Shown in pieces: positions 53,978 through 62,757 of a stretch of 64,000 nucleotides of DNA. Origin of the DNA: Streptantibioticus rubrisoli (GTDB lineage Bacteria; Actinomycetota; Actinomycetes; Streptomycetales; Streptomycetaceae); assembly GCF_024436055.1 (NCBI RefSeq), contig NZ_JANFNH010000022.1, forward strand, positions 1 through 64,000, given 5' to 3'. The stretch's first letter is position 1, and the number at the start of each line of letters is the position of its first letter. Below the pieces are notes generated by a model. The model did not search any database. It saw only the letters and a program-made list of their open reading frames with translations, and was not told the DNA's origin. Both the position numbers and the translations under genes were made by a program.

Positions 53978-56524
53978 TCAGCTACCCGGCAGCACCAGTT
54001 CGAACCACACCGTCTTGCCCAGCGGTCCCTGCCGGGTGCCCCACCGGCGGGACGCCCGGGCGACGAGTTGCAGTCCGCGGCCGCCCTCGTCCTCGTGGTC
54101 GGCGGTACGGGCGCGCGGCGGATCGGGCAGCGGGTCGGAGACCTCGACCAGCAGCGAGGGGCCGCGGACCATGCGGACGCCGATGGGTCCGTGCGCGTAC
54201 CGCAGGGAGTTGGTGACCAGTTCACTGACCAGGAGTACGGTCACGTCGGTCAACGCGTTCAAACCCCAGGCGGCCAGCGTCTCACGCACGTGCGCGCGCG
54301 CCCGCCGTACGGCGCTGGGCTCAGCGGGGAAGGTCCAGGACGCCGCGCTGCCCTCCGGGAGCCCGCCGAGCCGGGCCATCAGCACGGCCACGTCGTCGGG
54401 TTCGAGTTCCGCGACCAGGTTGGCGACCATGTCGTCGCACGCGTCGTCCAACGACCGGTGCGGGCGGGCGAGTACGGTCCTGAGCCGGTCGATGCCGTGG
54501 CTGATGTCCTCACCGCGCCGCTCGATCAGACCGTCGGTGTAGAGCACCAGCACCGAGCCGTCCGGCACCCGCAGTTCGGTGGTCTCGAACTCCGCGTCAT
54601 CGACGCCGATCGGTGTGCCGGTGGGCATGTCGAGCCGGTGCACGCCCTCCGGGCCGCGCTCGCCCGGATCGATCAACAGGGGTGGCAGATGGCCCGCCTT
54701 GGCGATGGAGCAGACCCGGGTCGACGGGTCGTAGACGGCGTAGACGCAGGTGGCCATCATCGGTTCGTCGGGGAACTGGGCGAAGTCGTCGGACAAGTCG
54801 TTGATCCGGCGCAGCAGTTCGTCCGGGCTCATGTCGAGCGCGGCCAGCGTCCGCATGGCGGTGCGCAGCCGTCCCATGGTGGCGGCGGCCTGCAGCCCGT
54901 GCCCCATCGCGTCGCCGACCACGAAGGCGACCCGGCCTCCCGCCAGCGGCACCACGTCGAACCAGTCGCCGCCCGCCTCCGCGCCGGTACTGCCGGGTAC
55001 GTAGCGGTAGGCGACCTCCACGCCCGGCAACTCCGGTACGTGCTGCGGCAGCAGGCTGCGTTGCAGCATCAGGGCGCCCTCCCGCTCCCGCGCGTACAGC
55101 CGGGCGTTGTCGAGGGCGGCGCCCGCGCGGTCGGCGAGTTCGGTGGCGAGTGCCAGGTCGTCCGGGTCGAACGGTTCGCGCTGCACGGACCGTCCGATGA
55201 CCAGCAGGCCCAGCACGATGCCGCGGGCGCGCAGCGGGACGACGAGCATCGAGCCGACGCCCAGTTCCAGGGCGGCCTTGATGCGCGGGTCGAGGCCGTG
55301 CACGGTGTCGGTCGCGGCGTGCAGGTCCGCACTGGTTTCGGCGTACCAGGCCGGACCGCCGGCCAGCACCTCGGACAGCGGTGAGCCCGCGGGGAAGCTG
55401 AGGCTGGCGCCGACGCGCAGTTGGGCGGCGACCGCCTCGGTGCCCGGTCCGGTGGTGAACCCGGCCAGCACCAGCGGGGTGTGCGCGGGGTGCGGGCGGC
55501 GCGGCAGGTCGGCGCCCCGGGGGACGTCGCGGACCAGCAGCACGCCCGCGTAGTCGGCGAACTCCGGCACCAGGATGTCGGGCAGCAGCCGGGCGATGCG
55601 GTCCACGTCGAGCAGGTCGGACAGGACCGCGCCCACCTCGTTGAGCAGGGTCAGCCGGACGCGGGCCCGTTCGGCCTTGGCGACCGCGATGTGGCGCTCG
55701 GTGACGTCCATGACGATGCAGGAGATGCCCAGCACCCGCCCGGCCCGGTCCACAATCCTGGCGTACGACGCGGAGCGCAGGCCCTCGCCGCCCGGTCCCT
55801 TGTTGAGCAGGTCGACGACGGTGCGTCCGGTGGCCAGCACCTCGCGCTGGACCAGCGTCAGGTTCTCGCCGGTCTTGCCGGGCAGGATCTCGTCGACGGT
55901 GCGGCCTATGTGGTCTTCGGCGGGGCGCCCGTTCATCTGGGCCAGGGCCTCGTTGACCCGGACGAAGCGCAGGTCTGTGTCGAAGATCGCGATGCCCAGC
56001 GCGGAGGTGTCGAACACCGCGTCGACGATGGCCAGATCGTGCTCCAGGCCGCGCAGTAGCTGGGTCTCGGCGAGCGCGACCAGGACGTACGGCTTGCCGT
56101 CCCCGTCCACCAGCAGTGAGGCCCGCACCTCGGCCTGCACGGTGTGGCCGTCGCGGTGCCGTAGCGGCAGCACGCCGCCCCAGCGTCCGGCGCGCAGCAA
56201 CTCGGCCAGCACCTGCTCCGCGGGGCCGGGGCTGGGGATCCGGCCGAGGCGTTCGGCGCGCACCGCGTGTGCGGTGGACCAGTCGCCGATGATGTTGTCG
56301 ATCCGGCGGCCGACGATGTGCTCGCCCGCCCAGCCCAGCATCTCCTCGGCCAGCGGGGACCACAGCACGACCCGGCCGCGGGTGTCCAGCATGATGACGC
56401 CCACCCGCAGGGTGTCCAGCAGCCCGCCCGAGGCGGCGGGCTGGGTGGCGGCCGGTTGCAGGCCGTGCGGCCGGTGGTGGGCTTCGCTGTGTGGGGGGTT
56501 CTGCGCGGCGGATGGGGTGCTCAT
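53978..56524 (-). CDS. PAS-PAS-GAF-SpoIIE phosphatase with HATPase domain (848 aa)
   Basis: Larger paralogue of the neighbouring phosphatase. Two PAS domains (LLDTLRVGVIMLDTRGRVV and IVDAVFDTSALGIAIFDTD), a GAF domain, SpoIIE and HATPase follow in order. SpoIIE Asp residues are in GGDWFDVVPL, VVGDAMGHG, YTDGLIER and PDDVAVLMA. The HATPase has ELVTNSLRYAHG and DEGGRGLQL. The ATG at 56524 has GGGAGG 8 nt upstream. It lies upstream of the 737-aa gene by 228 bp on the same strand. Both have complete metal sites, so both should be active. Signals and targets are unknown. Confidence 0.93.
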   Translation of the reverse strand: MSTPSAAQNPPHSEAHHRPHGLQPAATQPAASGGLLDTLRVGVIMLDTRGRVVLWSPLAEEMLGWAGEHIVGRRIDNIIGDWSTAHAVRAERLGRIPSPGPAEQVLAELLRAGRWGGVLPLRHRDGHTVQAEVRASLLVDGDGKPYVLVALAETQLLRGLEHDLAIVDAVFDTSALGIAIFDTDLRFVRVNEALAQMNGRPAEDHIGRTVDEILPGKTGENLTLVQREVLATGRTVVDLLNKGPGGEGLRSASYARIVDRAGRVLGISCIVMDVTERHIAVAKAERARVRLTLLNEVGAVLSDLLDVDRIARLLPDILVPEFADYAGVLLVRDVPRGADLPRRPHPAHTPLVLAGFTTGPGTEAVAAQLRVGASLSFPAGSPLSEVLAGGPAWYAETSADLHAATDTVHGLDPRIKAALELGVGSMLVVPLRARGIVLGLLVIGRSVQREPFDPDDLALATELADRAGAALDNARLYAREREGALMLQRSLLPQHVPELPGVEVAYRYVPGSTGAEAGGDWFDVVPLAGGRVAFVVGDAMGHGLQAAATMGRLRTAMRTLAALDMSPDELLRRINDLSDDFAQFPDEPMMATCVYAVYDPSTRVCSIAKAGHLPPLLIDPGERGPEGVHRLDMPTGTPIGVDDAEFETTELRVPDGSVLVLYTDGLIERRGEDISHGIDRLRTVLARPHRSLDDACDDMVANLVAELEPDDVAVLMARLGGLPEGSAASWTFPAEPSAVRRARAHVRETLAAWGLNALTDVTVLLVSELVTNSLRYAHGPIGVRMVRGPSLLVEVSDPLPDPPRARTADHEDEGGRGLQLVARASRRWGTRQGPLGKTVWFELVLPGS

Positions 56525-56663
56525 CCGGCACACCTCCCACCAGGTCGGACATATCGTCTAAGTGGCCCGTACCCCATGATCAATGGAGTACACGGCGGGC
56601 GGCCCGGCGCGTTACTCCGTTCAGTCCGGCGGAGTCCCCGAAGGAGTCCCACAGTCGGCGAGC

Positions 56664-57101
56664 CTACGCGCCAAACGAGGCGCTACGCGCCGCCCGACCT
56701 TCCGTGAGCCTGCGGGCCACCTCGGCGACCGCCGGGCGGTCCTGGTCGAGCCAGTCCACGTCGGCCATCTCGGCGGGCGACAGCCAACGCAGGGCGTCAT
56801 GGTCCTGCAGCGGATGCGGCTGGGCGGAGCCCTCGGCGAGCCGGGCGGTCCACACCCACAGCACCAGATCGGCCCGCAGCGGCCACTGGCCGGGGATCCG
56901 CTCCAGCGGCTCGGCCTCGACCCCCAGTTCCTCGCGCAGCTCGCGCACCAGCGCCTGCTCGGCGGTCTCGCCCGGCTCCACCTTGCCGCCGGGCAGCTCC
57001 CAGCGCCCGGCCAGCTCCGGTGGCGCACTGCGCCGCGCGGCCAGCAGCCTGCCCTGGTGCAGGAGGGCTGCGCCGACCACCACTCGTACCGATACGCTCA
57101 T
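56664..57101 (-). CDS. MutT-type Nudix hydrolase
   Basis: Nudix protein of 145 aa, probably hydrolysing oxidised or other nucleoside triphosphates. The complete Nudix box GGKVEPGETAEQALVRELREELG is seen as GX5EX7REXXEELG, and the N-terminus VRVVVGAALLHQGRLLAARR matches MutT relatives. The ATG at 57101 begins MSVSVRVVVG; the open frame continues far upstream without resemblance. It lies 146 bp downstream of the SPOR-like gene on the same strand. It may clean nucleotide pools; the substrate is not known. Confidence 0.9.
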   Translation of the reverse strand: MSVSVRVVVGAALLHQGRLLAARRSAPPELAGRWELPGGKVEPGETAEQALVRELREELGVEAEPLERIPGQWPLRADLVLWVWTARLAEGSAQPHPLQDHDALRWLSPAEMADVDWLDQDRPAVAEVARRLTEGRAARSASFGA

Positions 57102-57247
57102 GCGCCGCACTCTACGGCGGCGCGCTCCGCGCACCGCCGCCGGGAGAAGAATTTTTTCTGGGGGCAAGCCCCCAGGCCCCGGGCAGGTGGATGCTTCGGG
57201 GGGAGTCCACGGCGACCGCCGCAGGCGCAGCAGGAGCGGGGGAGCGT

Positions 57248-57418
57248 TCAGGATGCTCGTGGGTGATCGATTCTTTCGACGAGGTAGCGGCACCCCGTGC
57301 CGCGTCCGTCGAAGCGGCCCGCGACCGTCTCGGCCTCCTCGCGGGTCTCGCAACTGGCGACGCGGTAGCGGTTGCCGTTGTCGTCCTGGCGTATGACGGC
57401 CCACTGCAGCTCGCCCAT
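57248..57418 (-). CDS. SPOR-like mini-protein (56 aa)
   Basis: A 56-aa protein: MGELQWAVIRQDDNGNRYRV followed by ETREEAETVAGRFDGR and YLVERID. The pattern, with alternating strands and one helix, resembles a lone SPOR fold, as annotated in some Streptomyces relatives. There is no membrane segment, so it is probably cytoplasmic. Its ATG shares one base with the stop of the RpiB-like gene (TGATG), so translation should be coupled. A sugar-strand-binding role, as for full SPOR proteins, is only inferred. Confidence 0.8.
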   Translation of the reverse strand: MGELQWAVIRQDDNGNRYRVASCETREEAETVAGRFDGRGTGCRYLVERIDHPRAS

Positions 57419-57879
57419 CAGGCGGCTCCGTCGATTTCCCGTACGTGGTCGATGTTGGCGAGGTCCGCCTTGTCCGCGCTCGGCTGACCTGCGAACCACG
57501 CGTCGAGGATCTCCTTGAGCAGTGGTTCGGAGGTCAGCCGCAGTCCGACGGCAAGGACGTTGGCGTCGTTCCACTGCCGGGCGCCGTTGGCGGTGTACGC
57601 GTCCGTGCACAGCGCGGCGCGCACCCCCGGCACCTTGTTGGCGGCTATCGACGCGCCGGTACCGGTCCAGCAGCAGACCACCGCCTGATCCGCCCGGCCC
57701 TCCGCGACCTCGCGGGCCGCGGCCGCCGCCGACCACGCCCAGTCGGGACGCCCCGCGCCCTCCCGGTCTTCACTGCGCAGCGCGCCGTAGGCGGACACCT
57801 CGTGCCCGCGTCGGCGCAGCTCATAGACGAGGACCCTGGCGACCGGCTCATCCATGTCCGAGGAAACGGCGATCCGCAT
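57418..57879 (-). CDS. RpiB/LacA/LacB-family sugar-phosphate isomerase homologue
   Basis: The 153-aa product has the ribose-5-phosphate isomerase B fold (MRIAVSSDMDEPVARVLV, GTGASIAANKVPGVRAAL). Around the active site it differs from classical RpiB. Trp replaces the Gly after the catalytic Cys (CWTGTG instead of CGTGIG). The His used for ring opening in RQHNDTNV is Trp103 here (RQWNDANV), and the DH pair near residue 9 is DM. It may therefore use another sugar or not be an isomerase. It starts the group with the SPOR-like gene, overlapping it by one base. Confidence 0.88.
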   Translation of the reverse strand: MRIAVSSDMDEPVARVLVYELRRRGHEVSAYGALRSEDREGAGRPDWAWSAAAAAREVAEGRADQAVVCCWTGTGASIAANKVPGVRAALCTDAYTANGARQWNDANVLAVGLRLTSEPLLKEILDAWFAGQPSADKADLANIDHVREIDGAA

Positions 57880-57967
57880 ATGCCACAGCCTACGCCGAAC
57901 GGTGACCCTATGAACCCGTCCGTACGCGAACGGGCATGAAATCGCCAGTCGTTGAAGCAGGAAACGA

Positions 57968-58000
57968 CAAGGACCCCCACGCGGTGCGCGGGGGTCCTTG
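57968..58000 (-). terminator. Terminator after the APC permease gene
   Basis: CAAGGACCCCC at 57968-57978 is exactly complementary to 57990-58000 with an 11-nt loop. It lies 15 bp after the permease stop on the minus strand, upstream of the RpiB-like gene. Confidence 0.82.
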
Positions 58001-58015
58001 CGGCGGGTGCCGGGA

Positions 58016-59632
58016 TCAGACGGAGGCCGAGACGCGCTCGGCGTCCTCCTGGGCCGCCTTGAGCTCCTCGCGCACCGCCTCCAGCGACGGGTTGTGCCAG
58101 GCGCTGCGCACACCCCAGAAGTAGAAGGCCAGGCCGATCAGGGCGACGATCAGCAGGTCCCAGCCCTCGGGCAGATAGCCCTGGCCGCCGTAGTCCTTGT
58201 TGCCGACGTACGACACGAAGGCCATCACGAACAGGTAGGCGACCATCCAGACGCCCGCCTTCAGGTGCGGCTTCAGCTGCGACATCGGCTTGCGCAGCTC
58301 GTAGAAGGCCCAGATCGGCAGACCGGCCGCCATCAGCAGGATGACCTTGCCGGTCAGCGGCCACTTCGCCCAGTACAGCACCAGCGAACCGAAGACCATC
58401 GCGATCGGCGCGATCACCGGCATCGACTTCAGCTGCACCGGACGCGGCATGTCCGGCGCCAGACGGCGCAGCGACATCACGGCGACCGGGCCGGTGATGT
58501 ACGAGATCACGGTGGCCACCGAGACGATCTCGGCCAGCGAGCCCCAGCCGCGGAACACCGCGAGGAAGGCGAACGCCACCACCAGGTTCAGCAGCAGCGC
58601 CGGACGCGGCACACCGGTCTTGGGGTCGACCTTGCCGAAGACGCCCGGCAGGTGGCCGTTCTCCTGGACGCCGTGGATCATGCGGGAGGTGGTGGCCGCG
58701 TAGATCATGCCGGTGCCGGACGGGGAGATGAAGGCGTCGGCGTAGAGCAGGATGGCCAGCCAGTTGATGCCCCAGGCGATGGCCAGGTCGGCCAGCGGGG
58801 ACTTGAAGTTCAGCGCGGACCAGCCGCCACCGGCCAGGTCGTGCGCGGGCACCGCCATCAGGAAGGCGATCTGCAGCGCCACGTAGATCACCAGCGCGAT
58901 CAGGATCGAGCTTATCACCGCGCGCGGCAGCGACTTCTTGGGGTTGCGCGCCTCGGCGGCCATGTTCAGCGGCGACTGGAAGCCGTTGTACGCCCAGACG
59001 ATGCCGGAGACGGCGACCGCGTTGAAGACCGCGTTCCAGCCGTGCGGCGCGAAGCCCCCGGCGCGGCTGAGGTTGTGCGTGTCGAAGTGCGACAGCATCA
59101 AGGTGGCCGCGGTCAGCGTCGGCACCACGATCTTGAAGACCGTGATCGCCGTGTTGGTCTTGGCGAACAGCGTGATCGCCCACCAGTTGAGCGCGAAGTA
59201 GACCAGCAGCAGCACGCTGGCCAGCGCGACACCGGAGCCGGTCAGCTCGGTGCCGTTGTAGAGACCCTTCGCCCAGGACCACTTCCACGAGCTCATGTAG
59301 GTGACCGAGGCGGTCGCCTCACCCGGGATGACCGAGACGATGGCGATCCAGTTCGCCCACGCCGCCAGGTACCCGGCGAGCGAGCCGTGCGAGTACTGGC
59401 CGTAGCGGACCATGCCTCCGGCCTTGGGGAACATGGAGCCCAGCTCGGAGTAGGTGAGGGCGATGGTCAGCGCGACCACGGCACCGATCACCCAGGCGAA
59501 GATCGCCGCGGGCCCAGCCAGATGGCTTGCCTTGGCGGCACCGAACAGCCAGCCCGAGCCGATGATCGATCCGAGGCCGACGGCCGTCAGCGATACCGTG
59601 CCGAGGGAACGGCGGTAGTTGGAACCAGACAA
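58016..59632 (-). CDS. APC-family amino acid permease (538 aa)
   Basis: Membrane transporter of the amino acid-polyamine-organocation superfamily with about 12 helices. The first helix has the characteristic break SLTAVGLGSIIGSGWLFGA. Later parts include TYSELGSMFPKAGGMVRYG and YNGFQSPLNMAAEARNPKKSLPRAVISSILI. The C-terminal 70 residues are cytoplasmic with an acidic helix (EAVREELKAAQEDAERV). The substrate cannot be read from the sequence. The start is TTG 59632 behind AAAGGGGAA. It ends at a strong terminator. A GntR gene lies 249 bp upstream on the same strand. Confidence 0.92.
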   Translation of the reverse strand: MSGSNYRRSLGTVSLTAVGLGSIIGSGWLFGAAKASHLAGPAAIFAWVIGAVVALTIALTYSELGSMFPKAGGMVRYGQYSHGSLAGYLAAWANWIAIVSVIPGEATASVTYMSSWKWSWAKGLYNGTELTGSGVALASVLLLVYFALNWWAITLFAKTNTAITVFKIVVPTLTAATLMLSHFDTHNLSRAGGFAPHGWNAVFNAVAVSGIVWAYNGFQSPLNMAAEARNPKKSLPRAVISSILIALVIYVALQIAFLMAVPAHDLAGGGWSALNFKSPLADLAIAWGINWLAILLYADAFISPSGTGMIYAATTSRMIHGVQENGHLPGVFGKVDPKTGVPRPALLLNLVVAFAFLAVFRGWGSLAEIVSVATVISYITGPVAVMSLRRLAPDMPRPVQLKSMPVIAPIAMVFGSLVLYWAKWPLTGKVILLMAAGLPIWAFYELRKPMSQLKPHLKAGVWMVAYLFVMAFVSYVGNKDYGGQGYLPEGWDLLIVALIGLAFYFWGVRSAWHNPSLEAVREELKAAQEDAERVSASV

Positions 59633-59881
59633 AACGGTGGTTCCCCTTTCTTCTCCCCGTGGCCTTGCACAAACTCCGGCAGCTTAAAGGCGGGAGGGCG
59701 GTTACGGTTCCCCCGGACGGCTTTGTGTGATCTTTGCAACAGCCACGTATCGTGATCGCCGAGCCGCCCGAACGGGCCGCTCCGCGGGCGACGTTGCAGC
59801 TCAGGGGGGTTGCCCCGGACGATGGGCTGGGAATCGATCACGCACGGTCAGGAAGCGGTATCACCCACGCAAAGGCGGGGG

Positions 59882-60634
59882 TCAGCGGACCGGAAGGCGG
59901 TACGTCACCTTGAAGCGGTCGGCCGGGATGACCAGATCGGCGGTCTCCACCGGCCGGTCCGAGGCGTAGAAGGTGCGCGAGACGACCAGCACGGCGTGGC
60001 CCGGCACACCGCCCAGTTCCGCGGTCTCCGCGGCCAGGCCGGGGCGTGCGGAGACCTCCTCGGCCACGTTGTCCACCACGATGTCGATGGCGGCCATCCG
60101 GTCCACCACACCGCGTCCGCCCAGCGGCCCCTCCTCGGGCAGCATCACCGGGGTGCGTCCGGTGACGGCCAGCGGCTCCCAGGAGGTGGAGAGCATCATC
60201 GGCTCGCCCTCGGTGCGGAACAGGTAGCGGGTGCACATCACCCGGTCGTCCGGCTGGATGCGCAGCCGGGCGGCGATCGCCGGGCTGGCGCTCTCCTGGG
60301 TGCTCACCGACTCCCAGGTCCCCTTACAGCCCTCGTCGGCCTGCTCCTGACGGAACGGCGTCGGGCCGTACGACGGCCGGTAGCCGGAGCGGGCGATGGG
60401 CCGCGGCTCCGGCCGCTCACGGACGTACGTACCGGAGCCGGAGCGGCCCTCGACGAAGCCCTCGGCCATCAGGACCTTGCGGGCCTCCAGGGCGACCGTG
60501 TCGGAGACTCCGTAGTCCCGGCGGATACGGGCCTGTGAGGGCAACCGGGTGTGCGGGGGGAGGATGCCGTCGAGGATCTTGTTCCGCAGGTCGTCGGCGA
60601 CCCGGAGGTACGCGGGCTGCTCACCAAATGGCAC
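59882..60634 (-). CDS. GntR-family transcriptional regulator, HutC/UTRA subfamily
   Basis: Repressor-type regulator of 250 aa. The N-terminal winged helix (about 5-75) includes VADDLRNKILDGILPPHTRLPSQARIRRDYGVSDTVALEARKVLMAEGFVEGRSGSGTYV. The C-terminal UTRA domain, including RYLFRTEGEPMMLSTSWEP and LVVSRTFYASDRPVE, should bind a small effector. The GTG at 60634 has GGAGGG 6 nt upstream. It diverges from the second APC permease and lies upstream of the first, so it may control either. An imperfect palindrome TTGACA to TGTCCAA at 60670-60690 is near its own start. Confidence 0.92.
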   Translation of the reverse strand: MPFGEQPAYLRVADDLRNKILDGILPPHTRLPSQARIRRDYGVSDTVALEARKVLMAEGFVEGRSGSGTYVRERPEPRPIARSGYRPSYGPTPFRQEQADEGCKGTWESVSTQESASPAIAARLRIQPDDRVMCTRYLFRTEGEPMMLSTSWEPLAVTGRTPVMLPEEGPLGGRGVVDRMAAIDIVVDNVAEEVSARPGLAAETAELGGVPGHAVLVVSRTFYASDRPVETADLVIPADRFKVTYRLPVR

Positions 60635-61019
60635 GTGACCCTCCACAGAGGTTGACCGGCTGCAACAGCTTGACAACGTACCGTGTCCAACCGCAAGTCA
60701 AGGCCAAGGCATCACCTCTGGATTCCCTTACGCTGGCGGGAACTAATTTCGACCGCCGCGCCGGTCGCGCCGCGCTATCCGCAGCGCCGCCGCAAGGCGC
60801 CACGCCTCCCGTCATCCACGCTGTTTACGCGACCGAAACCGCTAATCGGCTTTCAGATCAGTCGAATACGATCTCCACGACAACGGATTTCGTTGTAAGA
60901 CGGGGGTTGACGCTTCAATCACGCCAGTTGTCTCATGACGTCCCCGGGAGCGACCCCCCACCGATGAGCCAGCCATAACGGAGGCGATAACGCTCCCAAG
61001 CAGAGCCCCACCGAGCCCG
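60635..61019. promoter_or_regulatory. Divergent promoter region between GntR and APC permease genes
   Basis: About 385 bp without a gene and AT-richer around 60840-60930. It holds an imperfect palindrome next to GntR (TTGACA at 60670-60675, TGTCCAA at 60684-60690). It also has a perfect 6-bp inverted repeat, ACAACG-GATTT-CGTTGT, at 60880-60896. TTGACG at 60906 could be a -35 element for the permease, though the -10 is unclear. Either repeat could bind the GntR protein. Confidence 0.45.
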
Positions 61020-61031
61020 ATGGGACGCCGT

Positions 61032-62450
61032 ATGACCGAAATCCTGCGCACCGCCGCCGAACTCCCCGACGCCGCCTGTCCGGCCGAGCCGACAGAAACC
61101 CGGAAACTGACCCGCTCGATCGGGGTGGTCGGCGGCACCCTGCTCACCCTCTCCTGCCTCACCCCGGCCTCGTCCCTGTTCGTCATCGTCCCGGGCTCGT
61201 TCGCCACACTGGGCACCGGCACCGCGCTGACCCTGGTGATCGCCACGGTGCTGTGTATCGCGGTGGCCTTCTGCTACTCGGAGTTGGGCACCCTGATCCC
61301 CAGCGCGGGTGGCGAGTACGCCATGGTCGGCACGCTCACCGGCCGGTTCTCCGGCTGGCTGGTGTTCATCCAGGCGCTGATCGTGGTCATGATCGTCCCG
61401 CCGATCATCGCGCTGGGCACCGCCGACTACCTGGCCCCCGTGATCCATGTCGACGCCAAGGTGATGGGCGCGGCCGTGATGCTGCTGGCCACCGTGATGG
61501 GCCTGCTCGACCTGCGGGCCAACGCCTGGATCACCGGGATCTTCCTGGTACTTGAGGTGGTGGCGTCCGCCGTGGTGGCCTTCCTCGGCTTCAGCCACAC
61601 CCATCGCTCCGCCTCCGTGCTGGTCCACCCGGTGATGGCCGGGGAGCACGGCGCGAGCGCACCGGTGACCAGCGGGCTGATCGTCGCGGGACTGGCGGCG
61701 GCCCTGTTCATCCTCCAGGGGTTCTCAACGGCGGTGTACCTGTCCGAGGAGATGGAGAACCCGCGCCGCACCGTGTCCCGGACGGTGCTGTGGACGCTGG
61801 CGATCGGCGCGGCCGTGGTGCTGGTCCCGGTGGTCGCCATCACCCTGGGCGCGCCCGACCTGAACACGCTGGCCGGTGGCGACATCGCGGGCATGGTGCA
61901 GAAGTGGAGCGACTCCGGCGTCGGCACCTTCATCAGCCTGTGCATCGCGCTGGCGATCGTCAACGCGGCGATCGTGATGGTGATCCAGAACTCCCGGGTG
62001 CTGTTCGCCTCGGCGCGCGACAACGCCTGGCCCGCGCCGATCGGCAGGGGCCTGGCCGCGCTGAGCAAGCGGTTCGGCTCACCGTGGATCGCCACGCTGG
62101 CGGTCGGCGTGCCGGGGGCGGTGCTGTGCTTCGTCCCGGTGGCGACGCTCAACGGCGTCACGGGTGTGGCGGTCGCCGCGCTGTACGCCTTCGTGGCGCT
62201 GGCCGCCCTCGCGTCCCGGCGCGGCGCGCACAAGGAGCGCGAGGGTGTGTGGCGGATGCCGCTGTGGCCGGTGGTTCCTGCGCTGCTGCTGGTGGTACTG
62301 GTGTGGGTGCTGGCCCAGCAGGCCGCGCGCGACCTGCTGATCACCGGTGGCGTCACCGCGGTCGCAGCCCTGTACTGGGTGTTCTACCTCAGGCCGCGCC
62401 GGGACACGCACTGGGTGATCACCATCCCCGAGGACGAGTTGGCGTCCTGA
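61032..62450 (+). CDS. APC-family amino acid permease (472 aa)
   Basis: Second APC transporter, with about 12 helices. Landmarks are SIGVVGGTLLTLSCLTPASSLFVIVPG, CYSELGTLIPSAGGEYAMVG and GFSTAVYLSEEMENPRRTVSRTVLW. It differs clearly in sequence from the 538-aa permease, so these are not recent duplicates. The start is uncertain: ATG 61032 (MTEILRTAAE) is favoured, ATG 61020 is four codons upstream, and neither has a strong ribosome-binding site. It is divergent from the GntR gene, which may control it. A long hairpin follows the gene. Confidence 0.9.
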   Translation: MTEILRTAAELPDAACPAEPTETRKLTRSIGVVGGTLLTLSCLTPASSLFVIVPGSFATLGTGTALTLVIATVLCIAVAFCYSELGTLIPSAGGEYAMVGTLTGRFSGWLVFIQALIVVMIVPPIIALGTADYLAPVIHVDAKVMGAAVMLLATVMGLLDLRANAWITGIFLVLEVVASAVVAFLGFSHTHRSASVLVHPVMAGEHGASAPVTSGLIVAGLAAALFILQGFSTAVYLSEEMENPRRTVSRTVLWTLAIGAAVVLVPVVAITLGAPDLNTLAGGDIAGMVQKWSDSGVGTFISLCIALAIVNAAIVMVIQNSRVLFASARDNAWPAPIGRGLAALSKRFGSPWIATLAVGVPGAVLCFVPVATLNGVTGVAVAALYAFVALAALASRRGAHKEREGVWRMPLWPVVPALLLVVLVWVLAQQAARDLLITGGVTAVAALYWVFYLRPRRDTHWVITIPEDELAS

Positions 62451-62465
62451 GCGGCAACGCCCACA

Positions 62466-62516
62466 CGACGGGAGCCCGGGGTGCGGACCACTTCGCACCA
62501 CCGGGCTCCGGCGTCG
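62466..62516 (+). terminator. Long imperfect hairpin after the APC permease
   Basis: GGAGCCCGG (62471-62479) pairs with CCGGGCTCC (62501-62509). The outer CGACG/CGTCG and the inner GGTGCG/CGCACC extend the stem. It begins 16 bp after the permease stop. Confidence 0.75.
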
Positions 62517-62757
62517 TTGCCCCCCGTCGGGGCGGACGGAATGTCCCGGTGGGCGGCGAACGACCACAACGGCGTCGCCCGGTCGGCCCGCACCGCGCAC
62601 CACCGGCGCCGTAAGCCCCAGTCGCCGCCCACGTGGTGGAGCCGGGCGCACAACTGCCCGGTGAGCGGGGCCCGTTGGCCGCGCACCGCGGGCCCTGGGC
62701 TAGACGGTGCGGCACTGCCGGGCGGCACACCGCCGTCTCCCGGCGCCGCCGCGTTCC
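62517..62757. other. GC-rich non-coding stretch before the Lrp-like fragment
   Basis: No gene recognised. Open frames here do not resemble the expected helix-turn-helix half of an Lrp/AsnC regulator, on either strand. If the downstream fragment came from a full regulator, its 5' half has been lost or degraded beyond recognition here. Confidence 0.4.

Noticed and set aside
54597-56552. 651-aa Arg/Pro-rich open frame on the minus strand in another frame of the phosphatase gene
   Set aside because: A same-strand alternative frame of a clearly coding gene. Composition is dominated by R, P, A and G.
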